NCBI GenBank assembly: GCA_050331455.1
Contig: JBHJGV010000055.1
Span: forward strand, 1-60,311
Reading direction: 5' to 3'
Source: CAYUYV01 sp050331455
GTDB taxonomy: Bacteria > Pseudomonadota > Alphaproteobacteria > JAJFIK01
DNA: 60,311 nt
In this document: positions 44,451-53,380 of the stretch, piece by piece
How positions within the stretch are numbered: position 1 is the stretch's first letter
Layout: each line of letters starts with the position of its first letter
Notes under the pieces: model-generated
The model's database searches: none
What the model was told of the DNA's origin: nothing
What the model saw: the letters and a program-made list of their open reading frames with translations, nothing else
Made by a program: the position numbers and the translations under genes

Positions 44451-44636
44451 ATTTGCCGTGGGCTTTACCAGCCTGGGTGGCCGGGTTCCTCCCCATGCCC
44501 AAATTCCGTGTGAAGGCAGCGAACGGTGCCAAAACAGGCGGCTCAAGGCAACGGGAAGTCGGCACTTTCATGCAAAAGGCGGAAAAAGGAGACGAGGGAC
44601 CACCGCGGGCTGTGCCGCAAAGGCACAGCGATACCC

Positions 44637-45161
44637 TCAAAGCGGGCGCAGGAACACCTTTGGGACAAGGACGCGGTCGATCAGCTTCCGGCCCAGGGTC
44701 AAATTCATGGATTGGATGAGGGTCGGAAACAGCGGCTCCACCGCTTCGAGCGCCGCATCGCCGACCCGGGGCGGATCGCCGGACATGTCCAGGGGGTGGG
44801 CGTGGACCGTGCGCACCAGCGTGTCCTGCAGATCGTGGACCTTGGACCGGACCGTCCAGATTTCCTCCGGCGCCACCAGTTCAAGCGCGACATAGGCCTG
44901 GCCCCAGAGGCGTCCGTTGCGCGTAACCGGGACGACCAGCATGGGCATCGCGACGGTTTCTTCCAGAAAGCCGGGCTTTTCATCGGTTGCCTTGCCGGTC
45001 TTCCCGCCGCTGCCGCCTGCGAGCGCTTGCGACGGCAGGAACGGTCCTGCTGCCGCTGCGAAGGTCAGGGCCAGGGCGAGCACGGGGAGCGGCGCAAACC
45101 GGCGGCCCCTCCCTTCGCCGCTGCCGTCGCCGCCGCCTACCGCGCGTTTCATCCTGCCCAT
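44637..45161 (-). CDS. exported FliL-like protein of unknown function
   Basis: A signal peptide (FAPLPVLALALTFAAAAGPF...ALA) is followed by about 120 residues. AMPMLVVPVTRNGRLWGQAYVALELV, SKVHDLQDTLVRTVHA and a tail MNLTLGRKLIDRVLVPKVFLRP follow. The strand-helix-helix-strand layout resembles the C-terminal domain of FliL, but no flagellar genes are nearby. I would not assign a function. It lies 77 bp after thiL on the same strand. ATG 45161 is preferred to GTG 45221 because it follows GGGGGTGA. Confidence 0.65.
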   Translation of the reverse strand: MGRMKRAVGGGDGSGEGRGRRFAPLPVLALALTFAAAAGPFLPSQALAGGSGGKTGKATDEKPGFLEETVAMPMLVVPVTRNGRLWGQAYVALELVAPEEIWTVRSKVHDLQDTLVRTVHAHPLDMSGDPPRVGDAALEAVEPLFPTLIQSMNLTLGRKLIDRVLVPKVFLRPL

Positions 45162-45237
45162 GACGATCACCCCCGATCCATGCCGTGCCTGCAAAGCCTT
45201 TGGCAAAGGATAGCCGCGCACCGTTAAGGGGGGGTTT

Positions 45238-46221
45238 TCAGAAATGCCGATAGCCGCCGTCCTGGAGGGGCACCAGACGGCCCTCGTCGTCCCGGACCCT
45301 CACGGGTGGCAGGCCGGGGTCCGCCTCGACCACATGGCCGATGCGGGTGACCGGGGTTGCGGCCCGGGCGGATGCGAGGGCGAGACAGGCCCGGGCCGTG
45401 TCGGGCAGGGTGAAGGCGAGTTCGTAATCGTCCCCGCCGGTCACCGCAGCGGCGCGGTCCGCAAATCCGGCATCGATCACGGCGCGGGCGGCCTCCGACA
45501 GCGGCACGGCGGCAAGGCTGATGTCCAACGCGACACCCGAGGCAGCGGCGATATGGCCGAGATCCTGGACCAGACCGTCGGAGACATCGAGGCCGGCCGT
45601 GGCGAGGCCCTTGAGCGCGGCGCCCAGGGCCAGACGCGGGCGCGGCAGGCGGTAGCGCTCGGCCAGCGCCGCGACGGTCCGGGGATCGGCGGCGGCAAGA
45701 TCGCCCCGGGCGGCGAGAAGGCCGAAGGCCCCGTCCCCGATCGTGCCGGACACCCACACACCGTCGCCGGCCCGGGCGCCGAAGCGGCGCAGGGCCGTTC
45801 GGGGATCGACCCGCCCGAGGGCCGTGAGCGTCGCCGTGAACGGTCCATCGGTGGACACCGTATCGCCGCCGGCGAGGGCAAGGCCGAAGGCTTTCAGATC
45901 CTCGCCCAGCCCGCGCGCGAAGGCCGCCACATCCTCGTCCCGCGTGCCGGTGGGCCAGGCCGTGGTGAGAAAGGCGAAGGCCGGCTCGGCCCCCATGGCC
46001 GCCAAATCCGACAGAGTCACCCGAATGAGCTTGCGCGCGACAAGGCCGAGCGGATCATCGGGCAGAACATGCTTGCCGGCCACGATGGCATCCACCGTGA
46101 CCGCCCAGCCCTCGCCCGGCGCGGTCTGGATCAGCGCCGCGTCGTCGGCCAGGCCCAACGCCTCGCTCACCCCATCCGTCAGTGGCCTGAAATACTGCGC
46201 AATCCAGTCGAACTCACCCAT
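45238..46221 (-). CDS. thiL: thiamine-monophosphate kinase
   Basis: ThiL phosphorylates thiamine monophosphate to the active cofactor. The protein of about 327 residues has LADDAALI, VTVDAIVAGKHV, RKLIRVTLSDLAAMGA, LAGGDTVSTDGPF, LDVSDGLVQDLGHIA and TGGDDYELAF, matching the AIR-synthase-like fold and its metal/ATP sites. ATG 46221 or 46230 are both possible. nusB often precedes thiL; here a TIR-STAND gene does, 106 bp away. Confidence 0.95.
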   Translation of the reverse strand: MGEFDWIAQYFRPLTDGVSEALGLADDAALIQTAPGEGWAVTVDAIVAGKHVLPDDPLGLVARKLIRVTLSDLAAMGAEPAFAFLTTAWPTGTRDEDVAAFARGLGEDLKAFGLALAGGDTVSTDGPFTATLTALGRVDPRTALRRFGARAGDGVWVSGTIGDGAFGLLAARGDLAAADPRTVAALAERYRLPRPRLALGAALKGLATAGLDVSDGLVQDLGHIAAASGVALDISLAAVPLSEAARAVIDAGFADRAAAVTGGDDYELAFTLPDTARACLALASARAATPVTRIGHVVEADPGLPPVRVRDDEGRLVPLQDGGYRHF

Positions 46222-46335
46222 CGAACTCACCCATTGAATTCATCCGGGGGCCCGGCATGCGGTTGCCCGGCATTCGGTTGAAGGCGGAAAGGGGAACGGC
46301 TCGCCCGGCTTTCGCGCGCGGGCCGGCGCAGGATG

Positions 46336-49200
46336 TCATTCATCCTCCGCCGGCGGATCGTCGTATAGGGCGGCGAGACGGGCCAGCAGAGGGCCGGGGT
46401 CCTGGCTCAAGGGCGGGCCGCCGGGGGCGCCCCCCTCGCTCAGCAGCCCCTCGACAGAATTTCCAAGGCCTTTGGCCAGATCGTGGAAGGCGTCGGGCAG
46501 GGCCTCCGCATGGGGCAGGATCAGGCCCAGCCCCTCCACCGCCCTGGCCAGGGCCTCGCCGGTCCGGCCCAGGGGCGCAAGGCAGAGATCCGCCAGCCCC
46601 CGCAGGCTCCTGGCCAGGTCCGGTTCGAACGCGGCGGGGGTGTCCGCGGCGAGGCGGCGGTAGAGCGCCACGGCCTCTTGCGTGGCCGTCAGGGCCGCCT
46701 CCCGGCGCCCGAGTTCGGACAGCCGGACCCCCAGATTGGACAGGCTCCCGGCCAGGTTCGGTTCGAACGCGGCGGGGTTGGCCGCGGCCAGGCGGCGGCG
46801 GATGGCCACGGCCTCTTGCGTGGCCGTCAGGGCCGCCTCCCGGCGCCCGAGCGCGGACAAATAGATCCCCAGATTGGACAGGCTCCTGGCCAGGTCCGGT
46901 TCGAAGGCGGCGGGGGTGTCCGCGGCGAGGCGGCGGTAGAGCGCCACGGCCTCTTCCTCGGCCGTCAGGGCCGCCTCCCGGCGCCCGAGATGTGACAGCC
47001 GGACCCCCAGATTTGATAGGCTTGCGGCCAAATCGCCGCGTGCTGACTCCCCGCGCGCGAGATGTGACAGCCAGCCCCCCAGACGGGACAGGCTCCTGGC
47101 CAAATTGCCGCGTGCTGACTCGCTGTCATCGCTGCCCTGCACACGCATGCGTGCAGCGATGACACATCGCGATGTTACCGCTGCGGCAAAATGGACAAGG
47201 CCGGTGTGAAATCGCGGCAAGGCATCCATCATGCGCAGCGCCACATCAGCCTCAAGCGTGTCCGCCCTGTCCGTCAGGACGGCCGCGAGGCGGCCTTCCG
47301 TGCCTGCCAGAACGGTCATGGTCTCCTCGATCATCTCGCCGAGGCGCGGCACCAGGCTGGTCCCCATTACGGTCTCGACGGCGCGGACACAGGCCGAACC
47401 ATGGGGATCGGCCTGGGACGCCCGCTGGAGCACGGTGATCACCCGCTCGCGGATCTGGGCAGCCTGCGGCCCCGGATGATCAAGGCAGGCCGCCACGGCG
47501 TGATGGGCATCCGCGAGACCGGCCACCAGATGCTCGCCCAGAATGTCCGGCTCCAGGGGCGCGAGGCCTTGCGCGCCGGCGCCATAGAGCCGGCGCAGAT
47601 CCTCGAACACGGCCTTGTTGGCCCGCGGCGCCTTCAGGGCATCGCCATGGAAGGCATCGGCGGCGAGCAGAGCGCGCGCATGGTCTTCCGTGTCCACACC
47701 ACCGACCAGGGTGACCTGGGCAAGGCCCCGCTCCACCGCATCCAGACGGTCTTTGCCAGCGTCATCAAGAGCACGCGCCCAATAGGCCTTTTCCAGGCTC
47801 AGCACCTGCTTGAGCAGTTTGGCCGTGTCCTCCCCCGGCGCCATGGCGGACGCACCGGGGACGGAGGACTCCGGGGGCCGGGCGGCGAGGTGCAGAAGGG
47901 CGGCGAGCTGGACGGCCAGGGGGCGGGCGAATTGGGGTTGGGTCGCGATGCGCGCGCGAAAGGCCGCATCGGGATCGTCCGCGGGGGGATACCCCATGGC
48001 CTCGACCCGTTGGCGGAAGGCCTGCCACGAGGCGTCGAACAGGGCCAGCCGCCGCTCCGGATCGGCCGCCTCTGCGCCCCCGTCTTGTTCTTGTGCCCCC
48101 CCGTCTTGGCCTGCCAGACCCGCGCCCGTGAGGACGCGCATGGGCTGGATCGCCGGGGCACCCCCGGCCTCGCGGAACAGGATATCCGTGGGGCCATGGT
48201 CCAAGCGCTCGAACCATTCGGCGTCCCGGGCAAGGAGCACGAGGCGCAGGGGGCGGGCACGGCCGTCGCCGGTTTCGGCCCGGGCGGCGGCGAGGTCGCG
48301 CAAGCGCTGCGACAGGTCCTTCACCCTCTCGGCCCGGCCTTCGGCATAGTCCATGACCAGCAGGAGGCCGCGATCGGTGTGCCCATGCCAGGGGCGGCCG
48401 GCCAGCAGTTCGGCGAGGGCCGCGCCATGGAGGTCCCGGCAGGCATCCGTGTCCCGCACCGGCGCCTCGAGGAAGCCGGCGCTCCAGCCCTCGCCGCGCA
48501 GCTCCCGGGCGAGATCGATCATCATCCGGGTCTTGCCGGCGCCGCCGGGACCGAACACCAGCCGCGCGGCCACATTGCCGTTGGGGTGGGCGGTGCGGCA
48601 CCAGTCGGCCATGTCCGCCTTCATGCCCGCACCGTCGATATAGGGCACGACCCGGTTGCGCGCCTGGCGCAGTTCCGACGGCGCGGTGAAACGGGCCGCC
48701 TTCGGCAGCGCCTGGATCTTGTGCCCGAGAAACGGGGTGTGGAACTGGGCCGCATAACGGGCTGTCGCCGGCGTCGCGGCATCGCGCGGCACATGGGGCT
48801 TGAGGCCGCTGATATCCGCCAGGATGCGCGGCAGATCGCCCAGCGGCCGGCAGTGCAGCCGGTTGAACGGCAGGGGAATCTCTTCGGGCGGAAAATCGTC
48901 GAGGCGCACGCCCAGGACCTTGCCGGCGGCATCCGCCTTCGCCGCCTCGGGCCAGACCCATTTGGAGCGCACGGCATCCCCGCTCCAGACCACGATGACC
49001 ACATGGGCATCCATGATGGCGGCTTCGATCTGGCCGGCATACCCCTCGGGGCCCGTCTCGGGGCGGGTTTCCAGGGCCTCGTCCCACCATACGCTGTGGC
49101 CGGCTTGCGTCAGGGCGCTGACGAGGCCCTGCACGGTCTCCCGGTCTTGTGAGGAAAAGCTGACGAAAATCCGCCGCCCCGTGTCCACCGCTTCCGCCAT
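46336..49200 (-). CDS. TIR-STAND NTPase-repeat protein (NLR-like)
   Basis: This protein of 954 residues has three parts. Residues 8-130 are a TIR domain (IFVSFSSQDR, VWWDEAL, HVVIVVWSGDAVRSKW) with Glu85 at the catalytic position. Residues 200-500 are a STAND-type NTPase with Walker A GPGGAGKT (217-224) and Walker B LLLVMDYAE (Asp284). Residues 740-900 are TPR-like repeats of 46 residues (LGRREAALTATQEAVALYRRL). This is the sensor-switch-effector layout of NLR-like immune proteins, in which repeats sense a ligand, the NTPase oligomerises and TIR degrades or modifies NAD. That function is inference. It is a single gene between thiL and a thioesterase. Its repeats are nearly identical in DNA, a sign of recent expansion. 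Confidence 0.85.
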   Translation of the reverse strand: MAEAVDTGRRIFVSFSSQDRETVQGLVSALTQAGHSVWWDEALETRPETGPEGYAGQIEAAIMDAHVVIVVWSGDAVRSKWVWPEAAKADAAGKVLGVRLDDFPPEEIPLPFNRLHCRPLGDLPRILADISGLKPHVPRDAATPATARYAAQFHTPFLGHKIQALPKAARFTAPSELRQARNRVVPYIDGAGMKADMADWCRTAHPNGNVAARLVFGPGGAGKTRMMIDLARELRGEGWSAGFLEAPVRDTDACRDLHGAALAELLAGRPWHGHTDRGLLLVMDYAEGRAERVKDLSQRLRDLAAARAETGDGRARPLRLVLLARDAEWFERLDHGPTDILFREAGGAPAIQPMRVLTGAGLAGQDGGAQEQDGGAEAADPERRLALFDASWQAFRQRVEAMGYPPADDPDAAFRARIATQPQFARPLAVQLAALLHLAARPPESSVPGASAMAPGEDTAKLLKQVLSLEKAYWARALDDAGKDRLDAVERGLAQVTLVGGVDTEDHARALLAADAFHGDALKAPRANKAVFEDLRRLYGAGAQGLAPLEPDILGEHLVAGLADAHHAVAACLDHPGPQAAQIRERVITVLQRASQADPHGSACVRAVETVMGTSLVPRLGEMIEETMTVLAGTEGRLAAVLTDRADTLEADVALRMMDALPRFHTGLVHFAAAVTSRCVIAARMRVQGSDDSESARGNLARSLSRLGGWLSHLARGESARGDLAASLSNLGVRLSHLGRREAALTAEEEAVALYRRLAADTPAAFEPDLARSLSNLGIYLSALGRREAALTATQEAVAIRRRLAAANPAAFEPNLAGSLSNLGVRLSELGRREAALTATQEAVALYRRLAADTPAAFEPDLARSLRGLADLCLAPLGRTGEALARAVEGLGLILPHAEALPDAFHDLAKGLGNSVEGLLSEGGAPGGPPLSQDPGPLLARLAALYDDPPAEDE
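46622..47035. repeat. 138-bp tandem repeats encoding TPR-like units
   Basis: Three consecutive 138-bp units begin at GGTTCGAAC/GGTTCGAAG (46622, 46760, 46898), each encoding 46 residues. Shorter related units (about 72 bp with GTGCTGACTC) continue to about 47120. Long stretches are identical between copies. Confidence 0.85.
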
Positions 49201-49314
49201 ACGCCGCGCCCGTGTCCGTTCACGCTGATTTACCAGTCCTTAACACGGACACACGGCGCGCGGGAAGACGCAGCGGTCGAGCCGGCGGTCAAGCCATACC
49301 TTATCCGTGAGCCC

Positions 49315-49758
49315 CTACCCGTGGTCTGCCGGGTCCAGGCCGAAGGCCGCGAGGACGTCGTCGCCGACGCGGCGGGGGCGGCCGGTGGCGCGGGTGATCA
49401 TGACCCAGGTGGTCAGGGCCTTGACGGAGCCCTTCACGGAGCCGGGCTTGCGGATGTCCGTGTAGCGATCAAAACGCGGGCCGGTGCGCCGGCCGAGCCA
49501 GGTGCGCATCTCCACCCGATCGCCCGGCAGGATGGGCTCGCGGTAGTCGATCTCATGGCGCAGACAGACCCAAACATGATCGTCCCGCATGGGCCCCGGC
49601 GCCACCGAGAACCAGTGGGCGGTGGCGATATCCTGGATCCACTGGACATAGACGGCATTGTTCACATGGCCGAGTTCGTCGCAATCCTCGGGGCGAGCCG
49701 TCCGGGTCAGGAAGAACGCCGTCTCAAAGGACGATGCGCCAAGGCCGGTCTGGGTCAT
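49315..49758 (-). CDS. acyl-CoA thioesterase, hotdog fold
   Basis: This 147-residue protein is of the 4-hydroxybenzoyl-CoA thioesterase/YbgC class. It has RTARPEDCDELGHVNNAVYVQWIQD near the N-terminus, HEIDYREPILPGDRVEM and TWVMI. The Asp/Glu-Leu-Gly-His-Val-Asn-Asn motif marks the active site. The substrate is unknown. ATG 49758 lies 24 bp after the transglutaminase stop, so it could be cotranscribed with it. Confidence 0.88.
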   Translation of the reverse strand: MTQTGLGASSFETAFFLTRTARPEDCDELGHVNNAVYVQWIQDIATAHWFSVAPGPMRDDHVWVCLRHEIDYREPILPGDRVEMRTWLGRRTGPRFDRYTDIRKPGSVKGSVKALTTWVMITRATGRPRRVGDDVLAAFGLDPADHG

Positions 49759-49782
49759 GGGTCCCACCGATCAGCGAAGCCG

Positions 49783-52700
49783 TCACGAATGCCAGCGCAG
49801 GTCCAGAGTGTACCGATTGTCGGGACCGATATGGGGCTCGCGGATCGGCATCGGGCCCGGCGTGTGGCCGTAGGGGGAGAACCGGGCGAGCATGCGGCCC
49901 TCCGCCTCCAGCGCATTGATGGGCCTCGTGTCCGGGTTCAGGCCGCCGGGGTGCTCGGCATGATAGGTGCACCCGCCGATGGAGCGGCCGTTCCAGGTGT
50001 CCACCACATCGAACACCAGGGGTCCGTGGGGCGGGATGGTCGGATGGAGGCAGGAGGACGGCAACCAGGTGCGGAAGCGCACGCCGGCAATGGCCGTATC
50101 CGGATGGTCCGTGGGCGTAAGGGGCAGGCCGATCCCGTTACAGGTCACCCGGTAGCGCCCGCCGGCATCGCCCTTGAGGTTCACCTGGAGACGCTCCAGT
50201 GAGGAGTCAACGAAGCGCACCGTGCCGCCGACGCCCCCCTCCTCGCCCAGCACCGGCCAGGGTTCAAGCGCGGCCCGCAAAGACACTTCGACCCCGCCAT
50301 GGGTCACCGACCCGTAATGGGGAAAGCGCCATTCATAGTGGACATTGAACCAGGCTGGATCCAGCGCCACGCCCAGGGCTGCGCCGGTGTCGCTCAACAC
50401 CTCAACGAGGTCCTTCCACAGGAAATAGGGCAGCATGTACTTGTCCTGCAGCATGGTGCCGAAGCGGATCAGGGGCGCTGTGTAGGGCTGGCGCCAGAAA
50501 CGGGCGATCAGGGCACGGAGCAGAAGCTGCTGGGTCAGGCTCATGCGGGCATGGGGCGGCATCTCGAAGGCGCGGAATTCCACGAGGCCGAGCCGCCCGG
50601 TCGGTCCGTCCGGAGAGTAAAGCTTGTCGATGCAGATTTCCGAGCGGTGGGTGTTGCCCGAAACATCGACAAGCAGGTGACGGAACAACCGGTCCACCAG
50701 CCAGGGTGGGCATTCCCCGCCGGTGGCCGAGGCCGGATCGGGGATCTGCCGGAACGCCAGTTCGAGTTCGGAAAGGGTCTCGTGGCGGGCCTCGTCGATG
50801 CGCGGCGCCTGGCTCGTGGCGCCGATGAACTGGCCGGAGAAAAAGTAACTCAAGGACGGGTGGTTCTGCCAGTAGCGGATCAGGGACGCGAGCAGATCCG
50901 GACGGCGCAGGAAGGGGCTGTCCACGGGCGTTGCCCCGCCCATGACAATGTGGTTGCCGCCGCCCGAGCCCGAGGGCCGTCCGTTCACTTCGAATTTGGA
51001 CGTGTCGAGGCCGCATTGGCGGGCTTCCTCATACAGAATATCCGTGATGGCCACCTGTTCCTCCCAGGACCGGGAGGGATGGATGTTCACCTCGACCACG
51101 CCCGGATCCGGCGTCACCTTGATGACCTCGAGCCGCTCGTCGGAGGGCGGGGTGTAGCCCTCGACATGAACGGGCATGTCAAGCCGGATCGCCGTTTCCT
51201 CGATGGCCTGGATCAGATCGACATATTCTTCCGCAGACGGAACCGGCGGCATGAACACGCAGATCCGCCCGCCCCGCGGCTCCACGGCCAGGGCCGTGCG
51301 CACGGTCGGTGCACCGGGGCCCCAGGCGGGACTGGCGCCGAGAGTCTGGCCCCCATAGGCGGGCGGCTGCGGGCGGCCCCGCGCCCGGCCTTTGACCTGG
51401 TCCTGGAGCCGCGGGGCACGGGTCGGCAAGGCACCGCGCGCCGCGAAGGGATCCAGGGGATGGACCGCGGAGACATCTTCCGGCGGCAGAACGGTCAGGG
51501 ACTGGAGCGGCAGGCGCAGGCCCGCCGGGCTGTCACCGGGGATCAGGAACAGGGCCTCGCGCCGGGTGCGCCAGCGCTCCGACTGCCAGGCAAAACGCCG
51601 GCGCCGGGGCCCCTCGCGCCGCTTGTCCCGGGGGGCACGGGCCTGGGCCGGCTGGATCGGCAAGACGAAACTCGCCGGCTCGCCGAGCCCCGTGTCGAAC
51701 ACCCGGGCAAGGCGGGCTCGCTCCTGGGGATCGTCCAGGCGGTTGTCGTCCGTCGTGACATTGAGGGGGAGCTGATGTTCCTTGAGCAGAAAAGCGCCCG
51801 TATCCTCATAGGCCGGCTGGGCATGGGACGGGTCGACTTCGAGGGCCTCGCATAGGGTGACCATGAAGGCCTCGGCATCCGCGGCTGTCGCCGTGCCCTG
51901 CACATCTTCCCGGGCGATCAGGCTGTCGTCCTCCCACAGGGACTCGCCATCCCGCCGCCAGTAGAGCGCAAAGGCCCAGCGGGGGAGTTGTTCGCCCGGA
52001 TACCATTTGCCCTGGCCGTAATGGAGCAGGCCTTTGGGCGCAAAGCGGTCCCGCAAGCGGCGGATCAGGCGGTCGGCGAAGGCCCGCTTGGTGGGACCGA
52101 CGGCCTCGATGTTCCATTCCGCCCCGTCCCGGTCCGAGGCCGACACGAAGGTAGGCTCGCCGCCCACCGTCAGGCGGACATCATCTTTTTTCAGCATACG
52201 GTCGATCACATACCCGGTATCGCTGATGCGGTCCCACTGATCATCCGTATAAGGCAGTGTGATGCGCGGGGTCTCGTGGACCCGGCGCACTTCCATGGCA
52301 AAGTCGAAGGACACTTCGGCCTTGTCATGGGCACCGCTGATGGGCGCGGCTCCTTGGGGAAAGGGCGTGGCGGCAAGGGGAATATGGCCCTCGCCAGCAA
52401 ACAGGCCCGATGTGGCGTCGAGCCCGATCCACCCGGCGCCGGGCGCATAGACTTCGGCCCAGGCATGCAGGTCGGTGAAATCGGCGGAGGGTCCGGCGGG
52501 GCCGTCGACCGGCTTTACGTCCGGGGCAAGCTGGATGAGATAGCCGGAGACGAAACGTGCGGCATAGCCGAGACGCCGGAGCACCTGCACCAGCAGCCAG
52601 GCGCTGTCCCGGCACGAGCCCTTGGCCTTTTCAAGGGTCTCTTCCGGGGTCTGGATACCCGGCTCCATGCGGATCACATAGCCGACGGCCTGCTGGACAC

Positions 52701-53151
52701 GCTGGTTCAGCGCCACCAGGAAATCCACGGTCCGTTTGGGCGTCAGATCCGTCGCGCGGACAAAGGCGTCAAAACACGGGCCGCCTTCGGTGCATTCCAG
52801 ATAGGGGGCAAGGTCCCGCGCGAGGCCGGCGGAGTAGGAAAACGGCACCGTCTCGGCGTGATCCTCGAGAAAAAAATCGAACGGATTGATCGCGTCCATC
52901 CGCGCCACGAGGTCGATCGTGACGGAAAAATGCTCGACCCGGTCGGGGAAGATGATCCGCGCCAGCCAGTTGCCGAAGGGGTCCTGCTGCCAGTTCAGAA
53001 AATGGTCCGCAGGCGAAATGGTTTGGGAGTAGCTGAGGATCCGCGTACGGCAGTGGGGCGCGGGGCGCAGGCGCACGATCTGGGGCGCCATCGCCACCGG
53101 ACGATCATAGTGGTAGGTGGTCAGATGGGTGATTGCCGCGTCGATCGTCAT
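49783..53151 (-). CDS. transglutaminase-like protein fused to DUF2126
   Basis: This large protein of about 1122 residues has an N-terminal bacterial transglutaminase domain. Its triad is Cys180 (KGSCRDSAWLL), His229 (DLHAWAEVY) and Asp245 (GLDATSG). A long DUF2126 region follows, with GGNHIVMGGATPVDSPFLRRP, SYFFSGQFIGATSQAPR and VDVSGNTHRSEICIDKLYSP. This DUF2126 part has features of amidoligase/glutamine-synthetase-like folds in published predictions. The gene is divergent from the ATP-grasp/alpha-E/Anbu genes, with which it forms a recurrent neighbourhood. ATG 53151 is used because the strand ITHLTTYHYDRPV is the canonical N-terminus. Confidence 0.9.
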   Translation of the reverse strand: MTIDAAITHLTTYHYDRPVAMAPQIVRLRPAPHCRTRILSYSQTISPADHFLNWQQDPFGNWLARIIFPDRVEHFSVTIDLVARMDAINPFDFFLEDHAETVPFSYSAGLARDLAPYLECTEGGPCFDAFVRATDLTPKRTVDFLVALNQRVQQAVGYVIRMEPGIQTPEETLEKAKGSCRDSAWLLVQVLRRLGYAARFVSGYLIQLAPDVKPVDGPAGPSADFTDLHAWAEVYAPGAGWIGLDATSGLFAGEGHIPLAATPFPQGAAPISGAHDKAEVSFDFAMEVRRVHETPRITLPYTDDQWDRISDTGYVIDRMLKKDDVRLTVGGEPTFVSASDRDGAEWNIEAVGPTKRAFADRLIRRLRDRFAPKGLLHYGQGKWYPGEQLPRWAFALYWRRDGESLWEDDSLIAREDVQGTATAADAEAFMVTLCEALEVDPSHAQPAYEDTGAFLLKEHQLPLNVTTDDNRLDDPQERARLARVFDTGLGEPASFVLPIQPAQARAPRDKRREGPRRRRFAWQSERWRTRREALFLIPGDSPAGLRLPLQSLTVLPPEDVSAVHPLDPFAARGALPTRAPRLQDQVKGRARGRPQPPAYGGQTLGASPAWGPGAPTVRTALAVEPRGGRICVFMPPVPSAEEYVDLIQAIEETAIRLDMPVHVEGYTPPSDERLEVIKVTPDPGVVEVNIHPSRSWEEQVAITDILYEEARQCGLDTSKFEVNGRPSGSGGGNHIVMGGATPVDSPFLRRPDLLASLIRYWQNHPSLSYFFSGQFIGATSQAPRIDEARHETLSELELAFRQIPDPASATGGECPPWLVDRLFRHLLVDVSGNTHRSEICIDKLYSPDGPTGRLGLVEFRAFEMPPHARMSLTQQLLLRALIARFWRQPYTAPLIRFGTMLQDKYMLPYFLWKDLVEVLSDTGAALGVALDPAWFNVHYEWRFPHYGSVTHGGVEVSLRAALEPWPVLGEEGGVGGTVRFVDSSLERLQVNLKGDAGGRYRVTCNGIGLPLTPTDHPDTAIAGVRFRTWLPSSCLHPTIPPHGPLVFDVVDTWNGRSIGGCTYHAEHPGGLNPDTRPINALEAEGRMLARFSPYGHTPGPMPIREPHIGPDNRYTLDLRWHS

Positions 53152-53248
53152 GATAGGCCCCCTTCGAAATTGCCGTAAAGACACAATCCGTTGCCGTCCG
53201 GCCCGGCCGGACCGGTCCCGGCACACCATGCATTATGGGACCGCATCC

Positions 53249-53262
53249 TTTGCAATTGCAAA
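53249..53262. promoter_or_regulatory. perfect palindrome in the divergent control region
   Basis: TTTGCAATTGCAAA is a perfect 14-bp palindrome in the 229-bp gap between the transglutaminase gene and the ATP-grasp gene. It may be a shared operator for both directions. The regulator is not encoded nearby. Confidence 0.5.
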
Positions 53263-53380
53263 AGCAGGGGCTGGACGCAGCATCCCTCCCATGCTGATTT
53301 TAAACCAAGCGTAAAATGTTTCCGGCAGGGGTGGTGTCACACGTCATAATTGCGTAGTTAGGTGTGGGGAGGCGGGTGTT

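Noticed and set aside
46622..47035. Regular repeats that could be mistaken for a CRISPR array
   Set aside because: Unit is 138 bp, contiguous without variable spacers and in frame with a protein repeat.
47191..49152. Plus-strand open frame opposite the TIR-STAND gene
   Set aside because: No motif; the minus-strand gene has TIR and Walker motifs in order.
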